Both the position numbers and the translations under genes were made by a program. A stretch of 43,377 bases of DNA from CAZJYI01 sp964550025 (GTDB lineage Bacteria; Verrucomicrobiota; Kiritimatiellia; UBA8416; CAYOBW01): contig CAZJYI010000097.1 of assembly GCA_964550025.1 (NCBI GenBank), positions 1 to 43,377 of the forward strand. The letters run 5' to 3'. The stretch's first letter is position 1. Each line of letters begins with the position of its first letter. Of this stretch, positions 17,599 through 28,500 are shown piece after piece. The notes under the pieces are model-generated. The model worked only from the letters and a program-made list of their open reading frames with translations, ran no database searches and was not told the origin of the DNA.

Positions 17599-18600
17599 TT
17601 GAGAAAGCGGAAAGCCATAGCGCTGATGTCCGGCGGACTGGACAGTAACCTGGCCGTTCGGCTGATCCACGACATGGGCTTTGAGATCGTCGGGGTCCAT
17701 TTCACGGGACCGTTCTGCCTCTGCAACCGTGGCGCCGGGGGATGCATTCACTATGCGAGGAAGATCGCCGGCGAGCTTGGCCTTCGGTTTTCGACCATCG
17801 GACTGGGGAAGGAGTATCTCGATATCGTTGTGGCTCCGAAGCACGGGCGCGGCAGCGGCATGAATCCCTGCCTGGACTGCCGCATCCTGATGTTCCGGAA
17901 AGCCAGGGAGATGATGGCGGATGAAGGCGCGTCGTTCATCCTGACCGGGGAGGTTCTCGGCCAGCGTCCGATGTCACAATTGCGGGACAAATTGCGGATC
18001 ATCGAACGGGAAGCAGAGCTCGAAGGTCTGATCCTCAGGCCGCTTTCCGCGAAACACCTGCCGCCTACGATTCCCGAGAAGGAAGGGTGGGTGAAGCGCG
18101 ATGCGCTCCTGGACATCCACGGTCGCGGACGGAGACCCCAGATGGATCTCGCCGAGAAACTCCGGATCGGCGACTACCCCTGTCCTGCCGGCGGCTGTCT
18201 CCTGACGGACAAGCACTTCGCCGCTCGTCTGCGCGAACACATCGACCACTCGGGGGGACTCAAGTTGCCCGACATCCCGCTGCTCAAGCTCGGCCGCCAC
18301 TTCCGTCTGCCGTCGGGCGAGAAGCTCGTCGTGGGACGCGACCAGGGGGAGTGCGAGGCGCTCGAACGCATGGCCGGGGATGAGGACGCCGTTCTCGCTC
18401 CCGCGGAGACGATGGGGCCGTCCGGGTTGCTAGCCGGGGGACCTCGTTCGCGTGAGGCCCGTGACCAGGCGGCGCGTATCCTGGCTTCCTATTGCAGCGG
18501 GGCAGGAACGGTCTCTATCAAACTGTCGCTTGACGGCGAAGCGGAACTGACGGTTTGCCGACATGAAAGCCGCGAGCGTTTCGCGCAGATGAAGGTATGA
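17599..18600 (+). CDS. PP-loop ATP-pyrophosphatase, MnmA/ThiI-like tRNA thiolation family
   Basis: The 333-residue protein has the PP-loop SGGLDS at residues 11-16. It also has cysteines placed as in 2-thiouridylases: CLDC at 91-94 and CPAGGC at 195-200, plus a CLC and GGC cluster near residue 35. Enzymes of this group adenylate a tRNA base or another carbonyl and replace oxygen with sulfur. The C-terminal third (LLKLGRHFRLPSGEKLVVGR) resembles the NFACT-R type RNA-binding domain sometimes attached to such PP-loop proteins. The TTG start at 17599 is preferred because AAGGAG lies 6 bases upstream. The gene begins 3 bases after the stop codon of a giant exported protein, so the two are probably co-transcribed, an odd pairing for an RNA-modifying enzyme. 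The family is confident. That the substrate is tRNA is inferred from relatives, and the exact base is unknown. Confidence 0.75.
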   Translation: MRKRKAIALMSGGLDSNLAVRLIHDMGFEIVGVHFTGPFCLCNRGAGGCIHYARKIAGELGLRFSTIGLGKEYLDIVVAPKHGRGSGMNPCLDCRILMFRKAREMMADEGASFILTGEVLGQRPMSQLRDKLRIIEREAELEGLILRPLSAKHLPPTIPEKEGWVKRDALLDIHGRGRRPQMDLAEKLRIGDYPCPAGGCLLTDKHFAARLREHIDHSGGLKLPDIPLLKLGRHFRLPSGEKLVVGRDQGECEALERMAGDEDAVLAPAETMGPSGLLAGGPRSREARDQAARILASYCSGAGTVSIKLSLDGEAELTVCRHESRERFAQMKV

Positions 18601-18733
18601 TCCGTGCAACGAGCGCCCCGTTCGAAGGCCCCGTCATGCCGGGCTTCATCGGACCGCTCACTCGCCCGCCGCCGTCTTCGCCTTCTCCCAAGCTGTAGAG
18701 ATCCGGTCGAACCGTTTTTCCCGTTTATTGCGC

Positions 18734-18762
18734 TTGACTGGAGTATCACAGAGTGATAGCTT
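18734..18762 (+). promoter_or_regulatory. Promoter and operator of the 2126-aa protein gene (box 3)
   Basis: TTGACT (18734-18739), a 17-base spacer and TAGCTT (18757-18762) surround a perfect TATCAC-AGA-GTGATA (18744-18758). The distance from the -35 to the palindrome is the same as at 36117-36141. The upstream words CCCGTTTATTGCGCTTGAC also resemble those before box 5. The 133 bases between the PP-loop gene and this site hold no gene that I can see. Confidence 0.7.
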
Positions 18763-18917
18763 GAGTTCTAATGGGTCACGGTGAGAGACGGGTCCGGTTG
18801 CGTGTCTGAGGCGGGGGTGGAAGAGCGACCGAATCGACGTCGTCGAGGGTGCCTTGCAGTGCGCCACACCGGTTTCCGTCACCTGGCCCGGCAGCCGCGA
18901 GCGGGGGGCAGTGCGAT

Positions 18918-19121
18918 ATGCATGTGAGGCGCGGATTTCCACTCGGTACGGCCGTGGCCACGGTGTACCCGGTTCTTGTTGGCCGTCCCCTTCAACTTCC
19001 GCTCGGCGCCGAGTCCTCGGAGCCCGTGGTGGGTGTTATTTCGATCGAGCCGCACGCCACGGACTCGAATGGTGGCGGCAATGTTGTCATCACGTTCACG
19101 ACCGACACGCAGGAGACGTGA
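18918..19121 (+). other. Possible leader ORF or gene remnant
   Basis: Between the promoter at 18762 and the preferred start at 19139 lies a leader of about 370 bases. It contains a 67-codon frame beginning MHVRRGFPLGTAVATVYPVL and ending NVVITFTTDTQET, with a hydrophobic start and a beta-strand-like end. There is no clear ribosome binding site. It may be a small exported peptide, a remnant of a surface-protein gene, or chance. Confidence 0.2.
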
Positions 19122-19138
19122 CTCGAAAGGCATTGGAT

Positions 19139-22100
19139 ATGTATGCGCGATACTCTCGTTCAGGAGCAGGCCATTCCTGCCTGCTTTCTCTCTTCCTCGC
19201 CACCGCCGCCCTGACTCCGGCCGCCGATTTCAGGGGACAGGTGGTCGATGATACCACCGACCTGCCAATCGAAGGTGCGCGGCTGACCCTTGATCTGACA
19301 CCGGCTACACCCGAAGTGGACTACGCGGATGCCAGTAGCGCGTTCGGTCTGTTCCGAGTTCGAAATGTCGCGATGGGCAGCTATACCCTGAAAGTGACGC
19401 ATCGCGGGTATCTTCCGCTCGAAGAGCCCTTCATCGCGGGCGGTGTCGACGTATCCCGGATCATACGGCTGCAGCGCACGGTTCCGCCCCAGGGCGACCC
19501 GAACGATCCGCCACCGTTTTTTGACATACACGTCACCGTCAACGGGATTATGACCGGTCTGTTCATGGAGAATGTCAACGTCAGTGCGACCCGCTACGCC
19601 AACGGCTCGAGCGGTACCCCGCTGGATCCGGCGGAGAACGCCAAGACCGACAGCGCCGGGTACGCCGTCTTCCGCGGCATGAAACCGGGCAACTACGCGA
19701 TCGCCGTCACTGCGCCCAGGGGATGGCAGCATCTCTCCGAGCGCGTGGATCTCAACAACCACAGCACGATCTCGATTGCGCTGCGCCCCATCAAAGACCT
19801 GCTCCGCGTGAGGGTCACGGGCATGGACCCCGCAACCGAAGAGGTCGGCGACCTGACGGGCGTATTCGTCGACGTGACCGGCCTGTCGCCCGACGGGAGC
19901 GGCGATGTGCTCGTGCCGGTGCGCAGCGGGATCACCGAAACTCACGGCCGCACGGAGTTCTCCGGCCTGCCCTGGATTCTCCCCTGGAAAGTGCAGTTCA
20001 AGAAACTCGGCTACACCACGCGCGTCGAGAACTTCACGATCAATCCGACCGCCCCCCAAGACCTGGAGGTCGAGTTGGAGCTGATCGATATGTGGCTCGA
20101 CGTCACCCTGGCAACGGACATCTACGAATCCACGGACCTGTTCGAAGGCCTTGCAGTCAAGTTGGACGGACTGAAGAACACCGACACAGAAGGCATCTCC
20201 CGCACGGAAACCACCGGTACGTCACCGGAGATGCGCAAGTTCGAAACGCTCCTGCCCGGCGTGTATGTCCTCACGGTCGAAGGCAAGGGCGCGCCGGGTC
20301 CCAGTGGTATCACGCCAACCTTCCGGTATTCGGATTTCGTAGAGATTCGCGACGAAGGGCAGAACGAGTTCACCGCGGACCTCCAGGTCGTCCCGGCGAT
20401 CCTCTACGGCCAGGTGTTTGCCGCGGACGAAAAGGGCGTGGCCAACAGCAACGGTAACCTCCATCCCAGTGACACGCTGCTCGGCGGACAGCCCCTCTAC
20501 AAACCGAAGCAGGTCACCACCTTTGAAATCCGCGAGGCGGAAGACGACCCCATCCTGAAGGCCGACAAGCTGGTATACCCGATTGATGTGGATGAGAACG
20601 GGTACTTCAGCGCCCGGCTCCCCCCCGCGCAATACGGGCTGATCATGACCGGAGAAACCGATTATTGGGGCAGCCACGTGCTGCTGACCGACGTGACGCC
20701 CGAGCCGGATTCGCCGCCCGCCCCGGCTATCCCCCCGGGAGGAAACGAGGCCCCACACCGGAGCAAGGGCAGGACGCTCCCGGCAGGACCGCCGGGATAC
20801 TCCTTCCCCGCCGAAGGTCAGGGCTGGCCCTTCTACCAGACCTGGCCCCCGGCCTTTGGGGCGTCCCCTCCGGCAAACGGAACCCCCAACCCCGGCACGC
20901 CGCTGGAGCTTGAGGCCGCTGAATACAACCTGGACGTTTACCTCCGCAAGCAGGTCGCTTCGGTCTCGGCCACCGTCGGTAACGGCTGGCTCCAAACCGC
21001 CACGGCCCTGGAAGTGCTGGGGTTCAAGGACGTGGACGGCGACCTGATGATGGTCAAGCGCGGCTACAGCGAGCTCGCGGGCGACCTGGGCGAAACCCCG
21101 GGCCTGGCGCGGCTGACTCCTGACGGGGGCGGAGACTCACTGACTACGGACATCCTGCCGTCACAACCCGACATCATCACCACCGGCGGCGGCACCGCCG
21201 GCAGCTTGACCGACCTCTACCACTTCGAAACCGTGCTGCCGGGCGCCTACACCCTCAGCCTGGAGCATCCCCGCTACGACATCAAGAAGTTCGTAGGACC
21301 GACCGAAGTCTCACCCGCCACCATCGCCGTTCTCATCCCGGACTGGGATCCGCCGGGTGTGCTGCCGACCGTTAATCCTACCGACCTCACGTACATTGAA
21401 CCACTGACCACGTTCCTCCCGGGAGTGTTCACCTTCGAGAACCTGCAGGCGTTCCCGAAGGACGTGGGCATCACCCTGACGATCAACCTCTGGAACTGGG
21501 TCGAACCCGAGCCGCCGGACGACCCGTACTACGAACTGACCGACACGCAGGTCTACGATGCCAACAGCAGTTTCCTTCCCTTCGATTACATCCGCACCGC
21601 CTATACCGGCAGCCGGGTGTTCACCAGCCCGAAGGGCATGCCCACCGGCGCCTTCACCTTCTGGTTGAACGGCTGGTACAAGGGGTCCGTCGGCGCAACC
21701 GGACCGACGGTCCACGACATCTACACCGGGGGTCCCACCCCGAGCTGGTTCGATATCGGGCAGAACATCGCGCCGCCCGAGCTCGGCATCCCCATCGTGT
21801 CCGGCGGCGGTGGCGCCGGCGCGGCGTACCCGGCCGTGGACATCATGGTTGTCAACGACGCCCATCCCGATTCCGGCAGTATCGCGGGTGCGATCGTGCA
21901 CTTCCAGGACGGCTCGCAGGTCGCCGCGGGGCCCAACAAGTTATTGGACTTCCCGCTGGGGAGCGTCGATCCGGAGAACGTCACTGCGCCGGGATGGGAT
22001 CCGGTCATTGAAGCCACCAACCTCTCCGGCAAGGTGGAGATAAGGCACCAGATCCTATCAACGAGCAATGCCGTGCCCCGCGAAGTGCTGAAGGTATTCG

Positions 22101-25100
22101 TCACCCGCAAGTTCAATGTGGGCGGCACGGTGACGGATGCCACGGACGGCACGCCCATCGCCAATGCCCAGGTGAAAGTGCACAGTCGTTTCGGCAGTAC
22201 ATTCAAGGAAGTCATGACCGACGGCGCCGGGGTCTGGGCCGCGGTGGAGCCCTTCGAAGAGAACGGCAGTCCGCCGTTCTACCTGGATGTGCGGGCGCCG
22301 GGATTCGAACCCTGGCGCGAACGCTACGACTCCGACAACATCCCCTCGCCGGAGGACAACACGATCGTCGTCAACGTAACCCTCACCCCACTGGGAGCCG
22401 GGACCGTCAGCCTGGCGACATTCAGCCACACGGGCAAATTCCTCCCCGGGGTCCGCAGGGGCGCCAAGAACAAGGCGCTCGACCTCACCTGGGACGTGGA
22501 GGTGAACGCGCCACCGCAGACCTTCACCCTTATGGGCTTCGACGACTCAACAGGGCATCCCGGCGAGGATGAGACGATCACGGTGACCAACAAACCCGTC
22601 GTCGCCTACATCGTGAACACGCGCGGCGCCGACGGGAACCTCTACGACATCGCCAACGAGTTTGTGTTCAAACCGGGCACGGCGGACAGCCAGGCCACCC
22701 TGCGAACCTGGCTCGCGGATGTCCTGCTGGCGGGCAGCCGGCCGTCACGCAACAAGCTGAACATTTTCAAGGGCGGCCCCGCGCCTTTCGCCGATGCCGG
22801 AGGCAACCGCTATACCACCAGCGGCACGAACAAGATCTATCGCCTGCCGCCCGGTCCGTTTCGCCCCATCGTCGTCGTCCGCGCCCAGAGCGGAGGATTG
22901 TCGGTGTACAGCGACTACACCGACCTGGACACCAACACCGAGACCGGCGATCCGGATCCGCTGATGATGGGCGCCCGCCTGCCGGCCTGGATGTCCGCGA
23001 TCCTCAACGTGGAGGGCGTACTGCAGGAAGCGCGCGACGCCGCCGGCGGGGCCGACCTGAGCAAGTCGGTCAAGGATCAGTTGGCCGCCAAACTGCTCGA
23101 GTTCTTCCCGAAAGGCAAATATGTGCCGGTGCCAACCAGCACGTCCGCGGAAATCACGGCCGAGAATGACGGGGGAAAGAAGGTCCTGGTATACGCCTAC
23201 TCGCTCGGCATGGGCGCAAGGGAGGGCCAGAGCAACGACGGCCACTACTCCGGCTGGAAGAGCATGCTACCGGACTACCTCGGTTTGGAGTTCGACATCG
23301 AGTGCGCGGCCGGACTGGACAACACCCTTCCCGGTGACGCGGACTACTTTCTCGAGGGCAGCGTGGCCCCCGGCGAGTTCCCCTTTAAACTGGATGACTT
23401 CACGCCGGACATCCTGCGCTTCGACGGCAAGCGCAAGGTCGAAACCACCAAGGAGCCCAGTTTCTCCGCGAGCCTCAAGGTGGCCGGCGGGCGCAACGGC
23501 CCGGACGACACCCTGGACATGTTGATCGAGACCGGGGTCAAGGCGGCCATCGTCGCCGAGGCAGACGTTGACCTGCAGCCCGTACTGCAGTTCCTTCCCG
23601 GCGGCCTCGGGGCCCTGCTGAAGGGACTGGACAAGTCGAGTCTACTTAAGCTGTTCGCGACCTTCGACGGCGGACTCGGCGTCGACCTCAGACAGAGCTG
23701 GTGGACGACCCAACCCCCGTCCCGTACGGGGGGCGGAAGCTCGGGCGGGCACGTCAACCACCGCAGCTTTCTCGGCACGGAGATCAACAATTCCTCGAAG
23801 GCAAAGTTCGGGTTCCGCCTGGGCGGCGGGATCAAGGGCAAGTCCGGCGACTGGCTCGAGACCTCGGCCAAGCTGGCGCTGGGCGGTGACACGGGGACCT
23901 TCGACTTCGACGCCTTGATCGCCACCCTGCACAGCGAGGCGGGTTGGCCCTACTTTGAGAGCATTGAGGGCCAACTCCTGATTGAACTCGAAGGCAAAGC
24001 CGACCTCTGGCTTGTCTCCTATTCCAAGAAGTACAAACATGTCCTGGCCGACATCAACTTCGAGTGGACCACTGATCCGGTGTTCACCGCGGCGCCCATG
24101 GTGGTGACTCTCTCAATGGCTACGCCCGCCGACACGGATCCCCCCGCCTTCAACGGCACGGATCCGGCATTCATCGACGGCGCGGACCCCGTCCTGATCG
24201 ACGGCCTATACCAGGCCGGCAGCTTCGACGCCGCAGCGGGGATTGCCTCGCCCGGCAGCGCCGCGAGGTCCGCCGCGCTTGCGGCCCAGGACGAGCATGT
24301 CGTATTTACCGGGCTCAATCCCGCTAACGGGAATATGACTGTCGCGGTCGCGATGCGTAGCGGCGCCGGCTTTACCGCACCGACGGTCGTTGCCGAAGCC
24401 GCGGGCATTCTGAGCACGACCGTCGCGCCCCTCCCGAACGGGGAGTGGCTGGTGGTCTGGAGCGAAATCGCGCCGGGCGACATGGACAGTCTCTTTCCGC
24501 CCTCAACCGTGAAGTACGCCGTATCGTCCGGGGCGAGCTGGAGCACACCCGCCGTGGTCGGCACGTTCAGCGATGCGGCCGCACACGTGCGACTGGGCAG
24601 CGGCGCCATGACGACCCTCGCCGTCCTCCATACTCCGAACGGGCCAGACTCCGCGCTGGTCGACGTGGAGTTGACGGACTACAACACGGGCGGCGACACG
24701 TGGAGTCCCCTGACCCTCGTTCTAACCAATACGACCATCACCGACTTCGATCTGCAGTCCGGCGTGGTTGAAACTCTGTTCGCCCACACCGACGGGGCTA
24801 CACGGATTGACTCGATCGCCTGGAACGGCGGCGCGGCGGGTCCGCCCGTAAATGCCGCCCTTGACTCCCCCTTCGACCTGAGCCTGGCGGCCGACCCGGC
24901 GGGTGATTTTGCCATGGTGTGGTCCTCCCCCAGCAACGGGATTCAGTTTGCCCGCTACGACGGTCTGACCCCGGCCTGGCTCGCCGCGACCACGGTCGTG
25001 GCAGAAGTCAATGCCTCCGAGGTCCTGCTCACCCCGTTGGTCGACGGGTCGAACACGCTCTTTGTGTTGAGCTGGATCAGCGGCGGGGACATCAACCAGG

Positions 25101-25519
25101 TGACCTACCGTCACCTGGACGCCAATGGCGTGCCCTTGAACGACCCCATCGTTCTGGGGAGTTCGGCAAGCGGGAGTTTTGCCGATCTACGCGGCGTACC
25201 GCGCTCCGACCGGGAGGTACGCATCATGGCGTCGTTGAGCGACGGCACCCATAGCGTGCGCGAATTCGTGGCGTCCTTCGAACCACCGCAAGTCACACCG
25301 CGATTCGTCGATCTGCAGTTTTTCCAGGATAGGCCCAACCTCCTGCTGGAAGGCACCCAGAACAGCACCTACACTATCTACCACTCCTCGAACATGGTGG
25401 ACTGGCAGGAGCTCAAGGACGTCACCGTCACGGGTCCCGTTGCCGACATTCTCGACCTCGACGCACCGGAAGGCCTGCACCGACGGATGTACAAGGCGGA
25501 AGAGAACGTCGTGCCTTGA
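19139..25519 (+). CDS. Giant secreted protein, paralogue of the 2071-aa protein
   Basis: The 2126-residue product starts at ATG 19139, which gives a signal peptide (residues 1-28, LLSLFLATAALTPAADF). The frame extends further upstream, but there it reads as unlikely arginine- and cysteine-rich sequence. A carboxypeptidase-regulatory-like domain follows at about 30-110 (ADFRGQVVDDTTDLPIEGAR). Another lies at about 983-1060 (FNVGGTVTDATDGTPIANAQ, through APGFEPWRERYD). Collinear shared blocks with the 2071-residue protein include PWRER[FY], FLPGV.R, R.FLG (near residue 1545) and a conserved strand set near 1600-1650. Unlike that paralogue it lacks thrombospondin type-3 repeats. Its C-terminal 70 residues are a diverged version of the YTIYHSSNMVDW-type module. 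No enzyme motif is seen. Control by the TATCAC box at 18744 is likely. It ends 13 bases from a convergent gene. Confidence 0.85.
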   Translation: MYARYSRSGAGHSCLLSLFLATAALTPAADFRGQVVDDTTDLPIEGARLTLDLTPATPEVDYADASSAFGLFRVRNVAMGSYTLKVTHRGYLPLEEPFIAGGVDVSRIIRLQRTVPPQGDPNDPPPFFDIHVTVNGIMTGLFMENVNVSATRYANGSSGTPLDPAENAKTDSAGYAVFRGMKPGNYAIAVTAPRGWQHLSERVDLNNHSTISIALRPIKDLLRVRVTGMDPATEEVGDLTGVFVDVTGLSPDGSGDVLVPVRSGITETHGRTEFSGLPWILPWKVQFKKLGYTTRVENFTINPTAPQDLEVELELIDMWLDVTLATDIYESTDLFEGLAVKLDGLKNTDTEGISRTETTGTSPEMRKFETLLPGVYVLTVEGKGAPGPSGITPTFRYSDFVEIRDEGQNEFTADLQVVPAILYGQVFAADEKGVANSNGNLHPSDTLLGGQPLYKPKQVTTFEIREAEDDPILKADKLVYPIDVDENGYFSARLPPAQYGLIMTGETDYWGSHVLLTDVTPEPDSPPAPAIPPGGNEAPHRSKGRTLPAGPPGYSFPAEGQGWPFYQTWPPAFGASPPANGTPNPGTPLELEAAEYNLDVYLRKQVASVSATVGNGWLQTATALEVLGFKDVDGDLMMVKRGYSELAGDLGETPGLARLTPDGGGDSLTTDILPSQPDIITTGGGTAGSLTDLYHFETVLPGAYTLSLEHPRYDIKKFVGPTEVSPATIAVLIPDWDPPGVLPTVNPTDLTYIEPLTTFLPGVFTFENLQAFPKDVGITLTINLWNWVEPEPPDDPYYELTDTQVYDANSSFLPFDYIRTAYTGSRVFTSPKGMPTGAFTFWLNGWYKGSVGATGPTVHDIYTGGPTPSWFDIGQNIAPPELGIPIVSGGGGAGAAYPAVDIMVVNDAHPDSGSIAGAIVHFQDGSQVAAGPNKLLDFPLGSVDPENVTAPGWDPVIEATNLSGKVEIRHQILSTSNAVPREVLKVFVTRKFNVGGTVTDATDGTPIANAQVKVHSRFGSTFKEVMTDGAGVWAAVEPFEENGSPPFYLDVRAPGFEPWRERYDSDNIPSPEDNTIVVNVTLTPLGAGTVSLATFSHTGKFLPGVRRGAKNKALDLTWDVEVNAPPQTFTLMGFDDSTGHPGEDETITVTNKPVVAYIVNTRGADGNLYDIANEFVFKPGTADSQATLRTWLADVLLAGSRPSRNKLNIFKGGPAPFADAGGNRYTTSGTNKIYRLPPGPFRPIVVVRAQSGGLSVYSDYTDLDTNTETGDPDPLMMGARLPAWMSAILNVEGVLQEARDAAGGADLSKSVKDQLAAKLLEFFPKGKYVPVPTSTSAEITAENDGGKKVLVYAYSLGMGAREGQSNDGHYSGWKSMLPDYLGLEFDIECAAGLDNTLPGDADYFLEGSVAPGEFPFKLDDFTPDILRFDGKRKVETTKEPSFSASLKVAGGRNGPDDTLDMLIETGVKAAIVAEADVDLQPVLQFLPGGLGALLKGLDKSSLLKLFATFDGGLGVDLRQSWWTTQPPSRTGGGSSGGHVNHRSFLGTEINNSSKAKFGFRLGGGIKGKSGDWLETSAKLALGGDTGTFDFDALIATLHSEAGWPYFESIEGQLLIELEGKADLWLVSYSKKYKHVLADINFEWTTDPVFTAAPMVVTLSMATPADTDPPAFNGTDPAFIDGADPVLIDGLYQAGSFDAAAGIASPGSAARSAALAAQDEHVVFTGLNPANGNMTVAVAMRSGAGFTAPTVVAEAAGILSTTVAPLPNGEWLVVWSEIAPGDMDSLFPPSTVKYAVSSGASWSTPAVVGTFSDAAAHVRLGSGAMTTLAVLHTPNGPDSALVDVELTDYNTGGDTWSPLTLVLTNTTITDFDLQSGVVETLFAHTDGATRIDSIAWNGGAAGPPVNAALDSPFDLSLAADPAGDFAMVWSSPSNGIQFARYDGLTPAWLAATTVVAEVNASEVLLTPLVDGSNTLFVLSWISGGDINQVTYRHLDANGVPLNDPIVLGSSASGSFADLRGVPRSDREVRIMASLSDGTHSVREFVASFEPPQVTPRFVDLQFFQDRPNLLLEGTQNSTYTIYHSSNMVDWQELKDVTVTGPVADILDLDAPEGLHRRMYKAEENVVP

Positions 25520-25532
25520 ACCAGCCGGTTCT

Positions 25533-28500
25533 TCACTCCAGGGGTTCGGTGAGGGCCGGGTTCTCTTCGAACTCAACGCGGTAGTAGCCTTGGGGCGTCC
25601 CCTCCCCCGGCAGGTCGATGTGCATCTCCGGATGATCGGCCATGGTGCGTCCCAGGTTCTCCCAGTCAGGTTCACCCAGGCCATCCGTTCGCCAGAGGCG
25701 GTAGTAGTGCCCCATGGCGGCCGGGAACGTCACCCGCAGGCCCTCCGACGGCCTGGTTTCGATCCGCGCGGCAAAGACGCTTTCGCGATCCAGTGGATCG
25801 GTGCCCGTCAGGAGTTCGTGCAGCGTATGCACGCCGTCCCCATCCGCATCCTCGTAGGTGATGCCCTCATCCGTGGTCGGGCTGAATCCGTACATGACCT
25901 CAAAGCCGTCAGGCAGCAGGTCCCCGTCGGTGTCGAACCGGTCGGGGCGCGTCCCGTGGACGTGGATCTCGTCGTAGTCCGTCAGGGTATCGCCGTCGCT
26001 GTCCTCCATCAGGGGCGAGGTCCCATGAGTGAACAGCTCCTCACCGTCGTTCAGGCCATCACCATCCGTGTCGCTGTCAAAGGGGTCTGTCCTGTGGATG
26101 TTGACTTCATCGTCATCGGGTACTTCGTCGTTGTCGTCGTCGGGATCGTCCGCGTTGGGGATGTGGTCACCATCGGCGTCCCCCTCGGGATCAAAGCGGA
26201 TCAGGGCGCGTGCCACGGGGGACCACCGTTCGTTGGCGTCCATAAAGCGGGCATAGGCCATGGCATACTCTACCCCTTCCGGTGGCTCATCAAGGCTGAG
26301 ACTGACGATCATCGCACGGTCTTCTCCGGACGGTTCGAACGGAACCGGCGATTCGGAACCATCCAGGGGGCGTGCACTCAGCACATAGTGGGTGACTTCA
26401 TGCGTCGCGCGCATGCGAACGGGGACATCGAGTCGATCCGTGCGGTCTGAGGGCGGCTGAATTGCGAGCGCACCGCCGGGGGGAGCCGCCCTGGCCCACG
26501 CCGTGCCCTTCAGCGGATCGCAAAGCGGTCCGAGCGCGCCCAGCGGTGAGACCGGCTGGAAGCGGTAGTAGTAACTCGAGCCGGCCGTTAGCCCCTGGTC
26601 CCAGAAGACATTCTCACCCATCGCCCGCGGGGTAACGTTTGTCAGCAGGGCGAACCCGTTGGTGGGCTGCGTCGACCGGAATATCCGCATGGTCTCGAAG
26701 CGCGGGTGCGTTCCCCAGCGCATCGTGATGCTGTACGGTTTCAGCAACAGGGCGGGATCGATGCAGCCGGTGTCTTCGACGATCTGGTAGTCGTACATGG
26801 GCGGCAGATCGTCATCGGCCGGGTCGAAGGGGCAACGCCCGGCCGCGATTTCCGAACCGTCCGATTCTCCCCCCGCATCCGTATCGGGATTGAACGGTTC
26901 GGTGCCCGCCAGGAACTCGTTGCTGTTGACCACGCCGTCCTCATCCGGGTCGTACGCACCATCCAGGGTGTTGAGCGGATCGGTCTTATAGTAGATCTCC
27001 CAGCTATCGGGAATGCCATCCAGATCGGAGTCCCACTGTTCCAGGCGTCGGTAGACCTGGAAGCACCCGTGATACTCGCGAGATATCGGCTGTCCCGTCA
27101 GGTCCACCCCGTGAGCGCGGGCCGCGATGCGGTAGCTGCCGCTCAAGCCTTCTGCTGCTCCCGGATTCGACTCGCGATCGACTCCGGCGGATGATGCCTG
27201 GGCCGTCTTGGTGAACATCAGGCCGTAGACGCCGTCCTTCGGCAGGAGATCTCCCTGTGAGGCGTCATCCAGCATGTTGGGCGGACCGCAGAGGGTGCTG
27301 CCGTCGGGCAGAGTGACCGTGATGTCGACATCGATGCTGGTGAGCGGCCCGTTGGTCGTGGCGACATAGGCCTGCATCTGCACGGGCACGCCCTGCTCGA
27401 ACTGCTCGAGGAGGGGATCTTCAGGGGCGCCTGTCGAGCCGCCGGTCGCGACCTGCCCGAAGCGAAAGACGAAGTAGAGCGGGTCAACCGAATGGCCCGA
27501 GAATGAAGCCATCACGTCCGCGTCTGAACGGGGCGTTACGGCCAGGTCAAAGCTCCCGCGGTGCAGCTCGCGCTCGAACCGGTACAACGCGAAGGTCAGA
27601 CCAGTGGAGATGAGCGCATTGGCCGCGTCCACCCTTGCACCGCCCGTGTCGTGGATCGTGATTTCCGGTGCGGCGTTGGTCGCATTCCAGGCCACAAGGA
27701 AGAGGCCGTTGGTGACGGCCGACGCATCCAGGTCCAACTGTACCTGGTGCGTCTGCCCGGAACTTACCGTTGCGGTATGCGTGAAGAAGCGTTCCAGCTC
27801 CTCGGATTCCTCGCGGGCTTCGAGGAACGCCTGCATGGTCTGCAGACGTACCGAACCGACAGGCGCGGCAGCGACAGGTGGCGGAGAAGGCATGCGGGGC
27901 GGCGGTGCCGTGCCGGAAACGTCAATGTAGCTGTAGGCGCCGTTCGATTCGCGGGCAATGCCCTGCATGAGTGCGGTATCTGCATCACGGCCCAGGGCGA
28001 TGGTATGGACACGCGCCGACGTGTTCGTCAGCCGCGAGAGGACGGGAGGCCCGGCCAGGCTGGACTGGTTCACGTAGCGTCCTTCGTTCTCGACGCCGTC
28101 GGTCAACAGCGTGATGAACTCCAACGTGGGGTCGGGACCGCGCATGCCTTCCAGCTCGTCGAGTGCCGTCCACAATCCATCGCCGATCGACGTTGCACTG
28201 CCCAGCGTCATGTTCTTGAGGGCGGTGAGTGCGGCCGAGTTGTCGGCGCGCCCCCCGGGATCGGAGTAAATCACGGCGCCGTCTTCGTCGGGTTCCACTC
28301 CGTTGCCGTGAAACGCGATGAGTGCCAGCCCGTGATTGGTGGGGACGGAACGGATGTAGAGCGCGGCGGCTTCCTTCATGGCGCCGAACTTGAGCCCCTG
28401 CGCCGGCCGGTTCATGCTGTAACTGCGATCAAGGACCAGGGCGTGATTCACGGGTTTGTCGGTCACGAGCACCGAGGAGTTGGCGAGATCCTTGACGGAA

